A stretch of 64,000 bases of DNA from Minisyncoccota bacterium (lineage in GTDB: Bacteria; Patescibacteriota; JACMRA01), in contig JACMRA010000008.1 of assembly GCA_014376695.1 (NCBI GenBank), positions 24,685-88,684 of the forward strand, read 5' to 3'. This document shows positions 9,727 to 20,398 of the stretch, piece after piece. The position numbers and the translations under genes are program-made. The notes beneath the pieces were generated by a model that was given only the letters and a program-made list of their open reading frames with translations, ran no database searches and was not told the origin of the DNA. Each line of letters opens with the position of its first letter. Positions within the stretch are counted from its first letter, which is position 1.

Positions 9727-10482
9727 ATGAATTATCATGAATTCCAACAAGCTGTTAATGTATTCCAAGAATTAATAGGATACAGGTTCAAGACCCCTAA
9801 ACTACTCTGCACTGCCCTTGTCCATCGATCCTATCTCAACGAAAAACATCGTTATCAAGATCTGACGGAGCATAATGAAAGGCTTGAATTTCTTGGAGAC
9901 GCCGTAGCCGAGATTATCGTAACTAATTTTTTGTATTTGACTTTTAATGAACCTGAAGGATTTTTGACTAGCCTTCGCGCGGCCTTGGTTAATTACAAAA
10001 ATATGGGACAAGCCGGACTGGAAATTGGACTGGACGAACTAATATTGATAAGCAACGGGGAAAAGGCCGAACTTGGCAAAGCCCGATTATCTATAGTTGC
10101 CGATGCCGTAGAAGCTGTTATCGGGGCGATATATCTAGACGGCGGATACGATCAGGCCAAAAAATTTGTTGATAGTTATATACTTAATAAACTTAGCGGG
10201 ATTCTCCAAAATCAATCTTATAAAGACAACAAAACCCAACTCCAAGAACACACCCAAAAATATCTCAAGCAAACTCCTCGCTATCAAATCACCCAATCCG
10301 AAGGCAAAGACCACGAAAAAACCTTCACAATAGAGGTTACGGTTGGCGGAACCAGGTATGGAGAAGGGGTTGGAAAATCTAAACAAGACGCCGAACTAGA
10401 CGCCGCCGGCAAGGCCCTTAGCAAGCTCCGGGAAAGCGAAACGGAAAAATTAAAGCAGGCAAGTTTTTCAGTCACTGATTAA
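9727..10482 (+). CDS. rnc: ribonuclease III
   Basis: HNERLEFLGDAVAEIIV signature, ADAVEAVIGAIYLDGG, C-terminal dsRBD. Confidence 0.95.
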   Translation: MNYHEFQQAVNVFQELIGYRFKTPKLLCTALVHRSYLNEKHRYQDLTEHNERLEFLGDAVAEIIVTNFLYLTFNEPEGFLTSLRAALVNYKNMGQAGLEIGLDELILISNGEKAELGKARLSIVADAVEAVIGAIYLDGGYDQAKKFVDSYILNKLSGILQNQSYKDNKTQLQEHTQKYLKQTPRYQITQSEGKDHEKTFTIEVTVGGTRYGEGVGKSKQDAELDAAGKALSKLRESETEKLKQASFSVTD

Positions 10483-12800
10483 AATTCTTCAAAATCTCCT
10501 TCTATAAATTTTCTAAACCCTGGCCAATTTGGCATTTTAGTTAGTATTTGATGTGAAAATAATCCTTCAATATTTCCTGATTTTTTCTCGTATTCTCTTA
10601 CGGAATCTATATCATTGGTTCTTGCAATAGCTGACATTTCTCTAAGTGTAAGCTCCTTTAAACCTAAAAATTCATCCCAATTTGTCCAATCTTGAAACTT
10701 TTCTAATTTGAATATTGATATTAAACCAAGTATGGATTTACATCTATTATTATAATCATTTTTAGATTTTATTTCTGCATTTCTTGCTAGCTGACTATAA
10801 TATTTAAGGTCATTATTTTTTTCTGACGCTAAAAAATCACTTAAATTAGTCCATCCTGGTAATTGCACTAAACAGTCATAAGTAACTAAACCTAGTATTT
10901 TTTTATATCTTTTTTTATAATCACGTTGATTTTGTATTCCAGATTCAGTAGCTATTCTGCTATATTCTGATAAGGGTTTTTCAACCCCATTAATTAAATT
11001 GTCAAAACCCCACCAGTCTGGTTTTACTTTTAAGCAATCTAGATTAGGTAGTCCCAATTTTTCTTCAATTTTTAAATATTCTGTCTCAGTAGTAATATTG
11101 TTTTTTTCTAAAATTACTTTTACTTGTTTTAAAGTAAGATCATCCTTATTTCCAAAAAAATCTCTTGGATTTGTCCATTCTTTCATATTTTTCAAAGTTG
11201 CATATGTTGGCAAACCTAATCTTTGACAATTTACTTGATACTCTGATGAAGAAACGATCTTATTATCTCGAATAATTTTAACAATTTCAGTCCAGATTAA
11301 CTTGGTCACTTCAGTGTATTCAGGTTTTAATTTTTGTGTTAACTCGAAAACAGTTCTTGTATTTGCGATTATTTCAAACGAGCCTATTGTGAAATCTTCG
11401 TCACCTGAATCTAAATTTAGTTGGCTTTCTGTTTGCTTAGGTTTTCTATTTATTGAGTTTGGTGGGTAAATTTCTGCTTGACCTAAAATATCTGGAAAAG
11501 TTACTTGATGATTTGAAACATCTTCATAAATAAATTCAACAACAAGACATACTTTGTTTGGATCGTCAGAATTTAATCTTAATCCCCGACCTGCTGATTG
11601 AGTCACTTTGACTACCGAGGTACTTGGGAATGGTCTAATTACACCAGTTATTCTTGGCTCGTCAAACCCATCAATTATTTTTCTTACACCAATTATTACT
11701 TTTGATTTTCCATTTGATATATCTGATTTTACTTGTTCTTCATCATCTGTTTTTCCGTGTAGTGCTACAGCATAACCATCGCCATATATTCCATTAAAAT
11801 CTTTAGCTAGTTTGTCTGCTTGATCGGTAGTATTTACATATATGGCAACAGTTTAGTCTTTAAATAATTTTGAATATACATCGATACAGGATAATAGTAC
11901 CCCTCCTTTTTGGAGAATTTTATTCAAATCATTAGTATTATATTCACCAGATTTAGAAACTTTTGCATCAAGTACACTGATATTAGTTTTTACAAAAATA
12001 CATTTAATACCACATAGAAGACCTTCGGTAACAGCTTCATCGATACTCATCTCAAAGATAATTTCAGAATTTAGTTTTTTATTTTCACCATATTTATCTG
12101 TTGCAGTGAAATTAACAATTAACTTGTTTTCTTTACGGAATTTATCTATTGATTCTTGAATTGGATCTGTCAATGATCTATGGGCTTCGTCTAAAAAAAC
12201 TAAATCAAAATCCTTAGGTGAAATTGTGCCTCTATTAATTTGACTTACTAAACTTGCATAAGTAGTTACTGTAGTTTGTTTTCCAAATGTCTTTGATCTT
12301 GAATTAACTGTACCAACTTCTAAATCAAGATTAAACTCTTGAATTTTATTAACTGTCTGATCAAGTAAAATATTTGTTGGAACTACAATTAAAGTTCTTT
12401 GATTTATCGCCTTACTAGCTTCTAAAAATAGGATAGTTTTACCAACGCCAGTTGGAAGTTTAATTGTTCCTTCGGTTTTCCCTGATGCGATAAACTCAGC
12501 CATATCTTCAAAAATACGAATCTGACGTTCTCTTAAAATTCCAAATTCTTGATAATGAATTTTTAGGTAACTGATTATATTTTTAATTTTTTGCATCCAG
12601 ATAAGTATATCTTTTGGATTGTTTCCCCTATTGAAACTTTGATACTGAGATAATAGACTTGGGAACTTTTTTTCAATATCGTTAATTTTTGTTGCAATAT
12701 TTAAGTCAACCATTGATGCCTCGCTGACCTGATTTTCCATTGTTTTTAACATTTTTTCTAATTGTGAGTTTATTGCAATAATTGAATATTGAGAAAACAA
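10479..12800 (-). pseudogene. DEAD/DEAH SF2 helicase with C-terminal repeat array, interrupted by an in-frame TAA at 11853-11855
   Basis: ORF 12800..11853 (TGVGKT, DEAH) and ORF 11606..10479 (QSAGRGLR) are in the same frame; the 82 codons between them have no further stop and encode TVAIYVNTTDQADKLAKDF... Confidence 0.8.
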
Positions 12801-13224
12801 TGTAAGTAAAAACGAAGAATTGATTTGATTTGGACTCTGTAAAGATTCTACTTTAGAACATTTTATGGCTCAAGACTAGGATTTATATAAAAAATGGGGT
12901 TAGATACTTGTTACAAGTTTTCATTAGGAAATTTATATTGTCAAAGGATTTCCATTGTCATAAGTCATAAATTAGGTAAGGCCATTAATAAGCATTAATA
13001 AAAAAGGCTTTAAAACAGTATCAGACATTTAGCTTATGTTGGAGAAGATTGATATAATTGTAAAGCTGGTTGCGAAGATCGTAAAATTAAGCAATATTTT
13101 TTCTAAATAGAAATCGATTTACCACCCTTTCAAACTCCATTTCTTGACAGAATTTGTTTTGAGTGGTTTGCTTTAGGTATTATTGTTCATAGCATTTGAC
13201 GATTAAATTAACATAAAGATTACA

Positions 13225-13551
13225 ATGTCCAGTACCAAAATACGAGTTAAAATCTACTCATTTGACAACAAAGTCCTAGAGGAGGCCGTCAAAAAATTAA
13301 TTCAGGTAGTTATCAAAGCCGGCGGAAAAGTTATCGGCCCAGTTCCTCTCAAAACCAAGAATCGAGTTATCGCTATCCATCGTTCAACTTTCGTTTATTC
13401 AAAACACATCGATAAACTAGAGCAACGAACTTACAAGCGTTTGATTGATATCACTAATGTCAATACAGATATTATCAACTCTTTATCAACTTTGTCTCTC
13501 CCAGCAGGTGTTGATATAAGTATCGAAACTCTTAATACCGAGTCTAAATAA
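13225..13551 (+). CDS. rpsJ: 30S ribosomal protein S10
   Basis: KIRVKIYSFDNKVLEEAVKKL...GPVPLKTKNRVIAIHRSTFVYSKHIDKLEQRTYKRLIDI. Confidence 0.95.
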   Translation: MSSTKIRVKIYSFDNKVLEEAVKKLIQVVIKAGGKVIGPVPLKTKNRVIAIHRSTFVYSKHIDKLEQRTYKRLIDITNVNTDIINSLSTLSLPAGVDISIETLNTESK

Positions 13552-13596
13552 ATTACCATTTAAAAATTTTAATTCATATAATAGAGATTACAAAAT

Positions 13597-14208
13597 ATGT
13601 CCGTCGGATTCGCAAAAAAACTTGGAATGACTAGGCTCTTCATCAACGAAAAAGCCGTTCCAGTAACAGTACTAGAAGTACCTGTCAACTACAAACTACA
13701 AACCAAAACTACTGATAAAGAAGGTTATAATTCTATACAAGTAGGAACAAAAGCAACTCGAAAAGTTACCAAACAACTTCAAGGTCATATCAAGAAAGCT
13801 CTTCCAGAGGTAGAAAGTGGCTTCAGTTTTATTGCGGAATTTGATAACAAAAATATCCCAGCTGATAAAACCCAGTTCGATATTAATGATTATTCTATGG
13901 ACAATCTAATTGACATCACTGGAACCACCATTGGAAAAGGATTCACTGGAGCTGTTAAGCGATGGGGATTTGCAGGTCAACCAGCGTCTCACGGACATGA
14001 TCATCTTAAAGCTGTAGGATCTATCGGTGCTAGATGGCCACAACGCGTTGTCAAAGGAAAGAAGATGGCCGGAAAGCACGGCAACAAAGGACTAACTCTC
14101 AAAAAAGTTAATATCGTAGCCATCGATAACGAAAAAAGCCTCTTATTTGTTAATGGATCAGTTCCAGGAGCTAACAGTAGCTACGTCAAAATCCAAACTG
14201 TCAAATAA
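13597..14208 (+). CDS. rplC: 50S ribosomal protein L3
   Basis: GFTGAVKRWGFAGQPASHGHDHLKAVGSIG...GKKMAGKHGNKGLT. Confidence 0.95.
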   Translation: MSVGFAKKLGMTRLFINEKAVPVTVLEVPVNYKLQTKTTDKEGYNSIQVGTKATRKVTKQLQGHIKKALPEVESGFSFIAEFDNKNIPADKTQFDINDYSMDNLIDITGTTIGKGFTGAVKRWGFAGQPASHGHDHLKAVGSIGARWPQRVVKGKKMAGKHGNKGLTLKKVNIVAIDNEKSLLFVNGSVPGANSSYVKIQTVK

Positions 14209-14234
14209 TCATTTGTTAATATTAATATAAATTT

Positions 14235-14582
14235 ATGCCAAATACTAAATCAGCCAAAAAAGCCCTACGTGGCTCCGAGAAAAAACGAGGATTCAATGTA
14301 GTTCGAAAGTTCAAAATAAAAAACGCTATCAAAGAACTCAAAAAATCTATTGCAATTGACGCAACTAACTTTCAAGCAGGTCTTAGCCGAGTCTATTCCG
14401 CACTAGACAAAGCAGTCAAAGGAAAGCTCATCAAAAAAGGCAACGCCAGTCGGCGAAAATCAAGATTTGCTGCTATGGTCGCCAAACTTGCGAATCTACC
14501 CGTAGTAGAAGCTGTAGTCAAAGCTCCAAAAATAGTCAAAACCGCAAAAGTTAGCAAATCAGAAACTCCAAAAGCTAAATAA
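14235..14582 (+). CDS. rpsT: 30S ribosomal protein S20
   Basis: MPNTKSAKKALRGSEKKR...GLSRVYSALDKAVKGKLIKKGNASRRKSRFAAMV. Confidence 0.92.
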   Translation: MPNTKSAKKALRGSEKKRGFNVVRKFKIKNAIKELKKSIAIDATNFQAGLSRVYSALDKAVKGKLIKKGNASRRKSRFAAMVAKLANLPVVEAVVKAPKIVKTAKVSKSETPKAK

Positions 14583-14660
14583 TTGCTAATCGCCAAATTT
14601 TTAAACCTTGTGTAATAACGAGGTTATTTGATTGAATAGCCAAAATATTCTTATTAATAT

Positions 14661-15248
14661 ATGCCTTTAGTACCTTACGTAATCAAAAAAACTCCAGATG
14701 GCCAAGAGCGCGGTATGGATATCTACTCACGATTGCTCGACGATCGAATTATACTTCTAAATGAAGCCTTCGATGATCCTATGGCCTCAACAATCGTGGC
14801 CCAACTCCTGTACCTCGAATCAGAGGATAATAGCAAGGACATTACTATGTATATCAACAGTCCAGGCGGTTCGGCAACTTCTATGTGGTCTATAATTGAT
14901 ACAATGGACTTGATTAAATGCGATGTATCCACAATCTGCACAGGACTCGCGGCTAGTGCTGGAAGTTTCGTGCTTGCCAACGGAGCAAAGGGTAAACGGT
15001 TCATCCTTCCCAATGCAGAAGTTATGATTCACCAACCGCTCGGTGGCGCCCAAGGTCAAGTAACCGATATGGAGATTAGACTTAAGCAAATTATCAAACT
15101 TAAAAAGCAAGAAGTAGAATTCTTTCACAACAAAACTGGCCAACCCAGAGAAAAAATCGCCGAAGATATCGAACGGGATTATTGGCTCGATGCCCAAGAA
15201 GCTCTTGACTACGGAATTGTCGACGCTATTCTAAAGCCAAAAAAATAA
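14661..15248 (+). CDS. clpP: ATP-dependent Clp protease proteolytic subunit
   Basis: ERGMDIYSRLLDDRIILL, GLAASAGSFVLANG, MIHQPLGGAQGQ. Confidence 0.95.
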   Translation: MPLVPYVIKKTPDGQERGMDIYSRLLDDRIILLNEAFDDPMASTIVAQLLYLESEDNSKDITMYINSPGGSATSMWSIIDTMDLIKCDVSTICTGLAASAGSFVLANGAKGKRFILPNAEVMIHQPLGGAQGQVTDMEIRLKQIIKLKKQEVEFFHNKTGQPREKIAEDIERDYWLDAQEALDYGIVDAILKPKK

Positions 15249-15269
15249 CTTTTAGGTAATAAAATTATA

Positions 15270-15725
15270 ATGTCCTCAATTTATATATCCTCCAAAAAAC
15301 GTCTTGATTCACGGTGGCTATGGCTGATTGGTTCGATTATGGTATTGTTAATCGCTGGTCTTGGTTATCTTGTTGTAGCCAACTATCTCGCACCAAAAAA
15401 AATCCAGAATAGTCAGACAAAGTCTAGCCAATCTCCAGTATCTAGCTCGCTAAGTAATTCAAGTACGGCTCAAAATCAGTCAAATCCAATGACAGCAGAT
15501 GTCCAAAAAACCGAGGAAAAAGCCGAGTCTCCAACAAATGCTAATAGCGGAAGTGTCATGTCGGCGCCTAATGCTGATGCCAAGGCAAAATCTGATCCTA
15601 TGCCAGCAGCTACAAATAATCAAACAGCCAGCGACATAATGGTATCAAACGAGCCAACCAAACCAACTTTATCAATGGACGAGATACTTAACCAAACTAA
15701 AGCCACGCAATCTGTCGATAAATAG
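15270..15725 (+). CDS. hypothetical single-TM protein with Ser/Ala/Asn-rich tail
   Basis: N-terminal TM followed by low-complexity region. Confidence 0.5.
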   Translation: MSSIYISSKKRLDSRWLWLIGSIMVLLIAGLGYLVVANYLAPKKIQNSQTKSSQSPVSSSLSNSSTAQNQSNPMTADVQKTEEKAESPTNANSGSVMSAPNADAKAKSDPMPAATNNQTASDIMVSNEPTKPTLSMDEILNQTKATQSVDK

Positions 15726-15732
15726 CATCAAT

Positions 15733-16764
15733 ATGAAAGACGATTTACAGCGTAAAGCAGATCAAAATATTAAAGATATTCTGGAGCTGTCCCTCAAGCA
15801 CCATCTGGATTCTAAACTGCAAAAAACATTGGTCATCTATGATAACCAGACCACACTTGCGCACATATTAACCGAGGCATATAGATGCAATCTACTCGGA
15901 GCTGATTATATAGACTTCGATACAAGTAGCCAAATTGACTTGATACACAAGTTTAACACACTGGGCCCAGGCGATCTTGTTGCCCTAATTCAAAGCTCTA
16001 ACTTTCGCCTCAACGATTTTCGCATTCGCCTCTACCTCTTTAATCGCGGGATAAAAGTAATCGAGCATATGCATCTCCACCGCAACTGCCAGTCAACTTG
16101 GCCAATGTATATCGATTCCCTCGCCTATGATATAGAATATTTGACTAGTCAATCACATTCAATTGAACAAGCGCTACTTAGTGCCAAATCACTAACCATT
16201 AGCTACAACAATCAATCGTGCCTAGTAGACAGCCCGCTCGAAATACCCAAACTCAACATCGGGCAATACGACGCAATGGCAAATATCGGCGGAACTTACC
16301 CTATTGGCGAAATTTTTACCGAATCTCAGAACTTGCAAGCGATCAATGGCCGTATTTGGGTATATGCTTTTGCTAATAGTGCTTTTGAGGTGGAACTTGC
16401 ACCAAGCCCCTTTTGGTTAGAAATTAATAATGGCATTATTACCAACTGGGATCCGACCACGCCTCCAAGTTTTGTGACAGTACTTAACAAAGTCCAAAAA
16501 TCGGAGAGTCTATTAATTCGCGAATTGGGCTTTGGGATTAACCGGGCTTTTAGTCGGAGGCCCGAACTTTTAATCAAGGATATAACCGCCTTTGAGCGTA
16601 TTTGTGGTATGCATATGTCTATTGGCCACAAGCACAGCGTGTACAAAAAATCTGGTTATCCCACGCATAAAGCAAGGTACCATATTGACATATTTATCCA
16701 AGCCGACATTATCGAGACCGATACGCAAGTTATCTGGGAGGGTTTGGACTATCTGTGCAAGTAA
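15733..16764 (+). CDS. M29-like aminopeptidase family protein
   Basis: ANIGGTYPIGEIFTE...INGRIWVYAFANSAF, LIRELGFGIN, GMHMSIGHKHS, ARYHIDIFI resemble the M29 metal-ligand motifs. Confidence 0.55.
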   Translation: MKDDLQRKADQNIKDILELSLKHHLDSKLQKTLVIYDNQTTLAHILTEAYRCNLLGADYIDFDTSSQIDLIHKFNTLGPGDLVALIQSSNFRLNDFRIRLYLFNRGIKVIEHMHLHRNCQSTWPMYIDSLAYDIEYLTSQSHSIEQALLSAKSLTISYNNQSCLVDSPLEIPKLNIGQYDAMANIGGTYPIGEIFTESQNLQAINGRIWVYAFANSAFEVELAPSPFWLEINNGIITNWDPTTPPSFVTVLNKVQKSESLLIRELGFGINRAFSRRPELLIKDITAFERICGMHMSIGHKHSVYKKSGYPTHKARYHIDIFIQADIIETDTQVIWEGLDYLCK

Positions 16765-16765
16765 C

Positions 16766-17611
16766 CTAATTTGCGATAAGTTTATTGACAACTCGATGCC
16801 TTATGTCGTCATCCGAGGTTTTGTTCAAAACCCATAGATAGAGCTGTTTTTGTAAATCTACTTGGTCAAGTTTACCGTATATTTCGGCCAAATCTAACGC
16901 TATATCTAATTTATTATATCCACGAGCTTGATTAAACCTAGTCAAAGTAAATTTCTCGAGCTTAAATAATTCGTCTTTTGACATCTCAGGATTAGATTTA
17001 TCAATCAAACTTTCATTTTTCTTGTTTAGATCTCCCAGCAATTCTTCATCGTCCGATTCTTGCCCAATAATTAAGGTGCTATGAGTTTTAATTTTGGCGT
17101 CTTCTATTGACAGATTAGAGTCACGCTTGTCGTTGACTGTATTTCGCTTGTAGGTTGAATTCAAGCGAGTTGTATCTCTATTAATATCGGTTGTTGCAAT
17201 ACCTGGTGCTTCTTCATCTTGATCTGATACTTGAGGATTTTTGACCAATCCAGAAGCTGGGGGTTGGTTACTTGGATTAAGTCGGAGCTTACTATCTAAA
17301 TCATTTATCGGCCTCAAATTCCAAAAAAACTTAAAGATATTAATTGTAACATTGCCAATGTTATCAAGAATATAACTAAAAAACTGGGCCAGCTTTGAGG
17401 CGTGTCCGTTTTCTAAATATTTAGACGTAGATTGATTAAGCTTTTGCAGGCTGGATTGTATCTTTGATAGATTGCTTCCGATCATGGAATTCTTGTAGGT
17501 GGCAAAAATTGTGTGATCATTTTTGTTTTGACTAGCAGAATATTGTAACAAAAAAATCAATACCACAGTACAACCAATCAAAAGAACAAAACCAAAAATT
17601 AAAACCCACAT
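16766..17611 (-). CDS. hypothetical N-terminal TM protein with helical C-terminal domain
   Basis: full-length ORF. Confidence 0.5.
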   Translation of the reverse strand: MWVLIFGFVLLIGCTVVLIFLLQYSASQNKNDHTIFATYKNSMIGSNLSKIQSSLQKLNQSTSKYLENGHASKLAQFFSYILDNIGNVTINIFKFFWNLRPINDLDSKLRLNPSNQPPASGLVKNPQVSDQDEEAPGIATTDINRDTTRLNSTYKRNTVNDKRDSNLSIEDAKIKTHSTLIIGQESDDEELLGDLNKKNESLIDKSNPEMSKDELFKLEKFTLTRFNQARGYNKLDIALDLAEIYGKLDQVDLQKQLYLWVLNKTSDDDIRHRVVNKLIAN

Positions 17612-17620
17612 ATTTAACTA

Positions 17621-17962
17621 TTAATTATTAAAAGTTAGCTCGTTCCAGAGTTTTTCGTTACAACTACCAACTGTATTCTTCTTGGCAAAACAACTTACAT
17701 AATTGACACCTGACTTGCTAGTGTTATCAACAAAGCTAAGAAAAATAGAAACTATGGAAGTAAAGATGATAATCACAAATATCCAATTAAGTATATACTT
17801 GAAAGTTGGCCATTCAGCTTTGGAAAGCTCTTGTATGGTTGACTTGAAAAAATTAACTTTTTCGGTGGTGGCACTTTGGATTTTCGGTGTGCTTGAGTTG
17901 GTTTCGGAACTTCGAACTGTGTCTAAAACAGAACTAGAATTGCTTTTTATACTGATAGCCAT
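17621..17962 (-). CDS. secE: preprotein translocase subunit SecE
   Basis: VNFFKSTIQELSKAEWPTFKYILNWIFVIIIFTSIVSIFLSFVD. Confidence 0.8.
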   Translation of the reverse strand: MAISIKSNSSSVLDTVRSSETNSSTPKIQSATTEKVNFFKSTIQELSKAEWPTFKYILNWIFVIIIFTSIVSIFLSFVDNTSKSGVNYVSCFAKKNTVGSCNEKLWNELTFNN

Positions 17963-18298
17963 AAGATAAATTTTTATATTTTTGGTTTGTTTTTATGCTT
18001 AAATTGTTAAGATTTTGCGGTTGTTGTAACCCTGATTTGAATATTAGGAAATGTCAAATTGTAATAAGGCAGTGTTTGTATATTATACGGTTAATATTCT
18101 TGATACGCCAAATTACTTTTTTGATGATTGCTCCGAAAACAAAAGAAAAATATCGCAAGTTTGATATAGCTAATAGTAAAAAACCAGCAAAATAAGCCTT
18201 ATTTGGATTGACAATTATTAGATAACTTGCTACTTTAATAAAATTACCCTTATCGAATTTGGATTACCAAAATTAAATGATGAGAGAATAGTTTAGAT

Positions 18299-19606
18299 AT
18301 GCCTCAAATGAGCCTATTCAAAAAATTCATACATATCACAATGGCGATTATTTTGACATGTTCAACTATTAATCTGTCCTTATCACCTCTGCAGTCTATT
18401 ACTGTAACGGCGCAAAGTCCGCTAAGTACCTTCGAACAGCGAAAAACTGATATCAAAGCCAAGCAAGCCGAAATCGATCAACAACTCAAAGATGTAAACG
18501 TTGACTTTGAAAGCACTACAAATCGAAAATCTACATTGGCCGCAGAAAGAAAAGCCAGAGAAGAAGAAGTCAACAAAATTAAAACTTCGATCGAAATTAT
18601 TGATGTACTAAGCAAAAAAATTCAAGGACAAATTGAAGAGTACAAAAAAGAACTACAGGGGTTAGAAAATACTCAAGCTGAGATATATAATGAATTATGG
18701 ATTGATTCGCGTATTCCATTTTTGGCTAAATTACTTAATCGAAATATTATCGAATCATTTGAAGCTGGTAAAAAACTCAAAAACCTTGAGGACGAAGCCA
18801 GTAAAATCACAGAAGAAATTCGATCGAAAAATCAACAGCTTGAAGAACAGTTAGCCGAGCAAATAAAACTTAAATCCCAGTGGCAGGCGGCCCAGGCAAT
18901 AGTTGATACAAAAGTGTTCGGACTTAACAATCTTATTGAACAGGTGCAAAATGACGAATCCAAATACGCTCAACTAATGAAGGCTTTAACCGACCAAAAA
19001 AAAGCTAGAGATATTGAATTAGAAAAAGCAGGGATAGATTACAAAAAACTAGAAGAAGAAATTACCACAAAAAATCAGGAAGCCCAAAAAGCTGGACTTT
19101 ATCAACCAAATAATTTAGTTCCCAACAATAACAAACCCGGATATATTGGGTGTTGGAACGAAGCTAATAATCTGAACGTGCCAAGAGGATTTTTTGGGCC
19201 AATAGTATCTAAAGGAACTTATAATCAACCGTTCCATTGCGGCCACGACGGGCTAGATATAGGTGGCAATTGGGGGGAACCGTTATTCGCTTTGGCAGAT
19301 GGTATCGTTGTGCAAACTGGATATGATTACGCAGCGGGAAACCACATTGTAATTGAAATGACACTACCTTCGGGTCAAAAAGTATACTCGCATTACCTAC
19401 ATATGCTTACTCCAAGCTTAGTTAGATCTGGTGACTTTGTGAGAAAAGGTCAGCCAGTTGGTAAGCTTGGATCGACCGGCAATAGCTCAGGTAGGCATGT
19501 CCACTTAATGCTCATTGATACAAGCAGTGGTAACTATTTTTGTAGCTACGGTGGCAATGCTAAGTGTTACAACCCAGCTCGCTTTATTGACAACGTAATC
19601 GGCTAA
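18299..19606 (+). CDS. M23-family peptidase with N-terminal coiled coil (EnvC-like)
   Basis: signal peptide, coiled coil, FHCGHDGLDIGGNWGEPLFALADGIV...HYLHM...GNSSGRHVHLMLI. Confidence 0.85.
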   Translation: MPQMSLFKKFIHITMAIILTCSTINLSLSPLQSITVTAQSPLSTFEQRKTDIKAKQAEIDQQLKDVNVDFESTTNRKSTLAAERKAREEEVNKIKTSIEIIDVLSKKIQGQIEEYKKELQGLENTQAEIYNELWIDSRIPFLAKLLNRNIIESFEAGKKLKNLEDEASKITEEIRSKNQQLEEQLAEQIKLKSQWQAAQAIVDTKVFGLNNLIEQVQNDESKYAQLMKALTDQKKARDIELEKAGIDYKKLEEEITTKNQEAQKAGLYQPNNLVPNNNKPGYIGCWNEANNLNVPRGFFGPIVSKGTYNQPFHCGHDGLDIGGNWGEPLFALADGIVVQTGYDYAAGNHIVIEMTLPSGQKVYSHYLHMLTPSLVRSGDFVRKGQPVGKLGSTGNSSGRHVHLMLIDTSSGNYFCSYGGNAKCYNPARFIDNVIG

Positions 19607-19780
19607 ATTGTTAAATGCGAACTTGCTACTTAATATATACTAAGTACTTTTCAAGTATTAACACTATTTCTGTTGATTAAGACAAAGTAAAATTGAGCTA
19701 TCAACGTAAATCACTTTGACTTTTTGGAAAATTTGTGCTATATTAAAAACATAGTTCGAATTATTAATTATCAGTCATTT

Positions 19781-20320
19781 ATGTCCTATAGAATCTCCAC
19801 CCTACAAAAAACACTTTTGATACTTGGAATTTGCTGTTTCACAGTTATCGGAATAACTTCCACCTCTGGTCTAGTTGCTCGAGCCGAAGAACCAACAACG
19901 CCAAATACTCCTAGTATGGGAATTCCGACAGCCACAGGGGCAGCTCAAACAACTAACACCGCCGCACCTGCAGTTCCAGTACCCAAAACCGAAATAATTC
20001 AAGGTGGAGCAATTATAATAGCTAGACCAGGAGTTACTACAAAAGAGTTTAAGCCTGAGTCCGACACCGTTAAGGCTACCGCGACTGGAGCTACTAATGA
20101 GCTAAAGGCTAGTGACCTCACAATTCAAAAAACCGTCGAAACAAAAGTCAAAACAGCTGCCGAAGCAGTTCGAACTGGAGCTGTACCCGCATTCCTGCTT
20201 ATCGCCGCACCAGTGGCAGTAATGCTTTGGTACCAGTATCGATTTATCCGAAGTAGAAAAACCAGTCTTGCGACAACTGAAGAAAAAATCACAACCTCAA
20301 TAGAATTTGACAAAAAATAA
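19781..20320 (+). CDS. hypothetical secreted protein with C-terminal TM
   Basis: signal-like N-terminus, Thr/Ala/Pro-rich middle, C-terminal TM; start moved to MSYRISTL. Confidence 0.5.
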   Translation: MSYRISTLQKTLLILGICCFTVIGITSTSGLVARAEEPTTPNTPSMGIPTATGAAQTTNTAAPAVPVPKTEIIQGGAIIIARPGVTTKEFKPESDTVKATATGATNELKASDLTIQKTVETKVKTAAEAVRTGAVPAFLLIAAPVAVMLWYQYRFIRSRKTSLATTEEKITTSIEFDKK

Positions 20321-20353
20321 TAATTTAATCATTTTTGAGGTATCAATACAATT

Positions 20354-20381
20354 GCTAGAGTACCGTCTCTAGCTTTTTTTT
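20354..20381 (+). terminator. intrinsic terminator
   Basis: GCTAGAG-TACCGT-CTCTAGC-TTTTTTTT. Confidence 0.75.
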
Positions 20382-20398
20382 CTAAAAAAATATAATAT

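Noticed and set aside
17995-18195. 66-aa plus-strand ORF upstream of the M23 gene, considered as L33
   Set aside because: No convincing L33 alignment in any frame.
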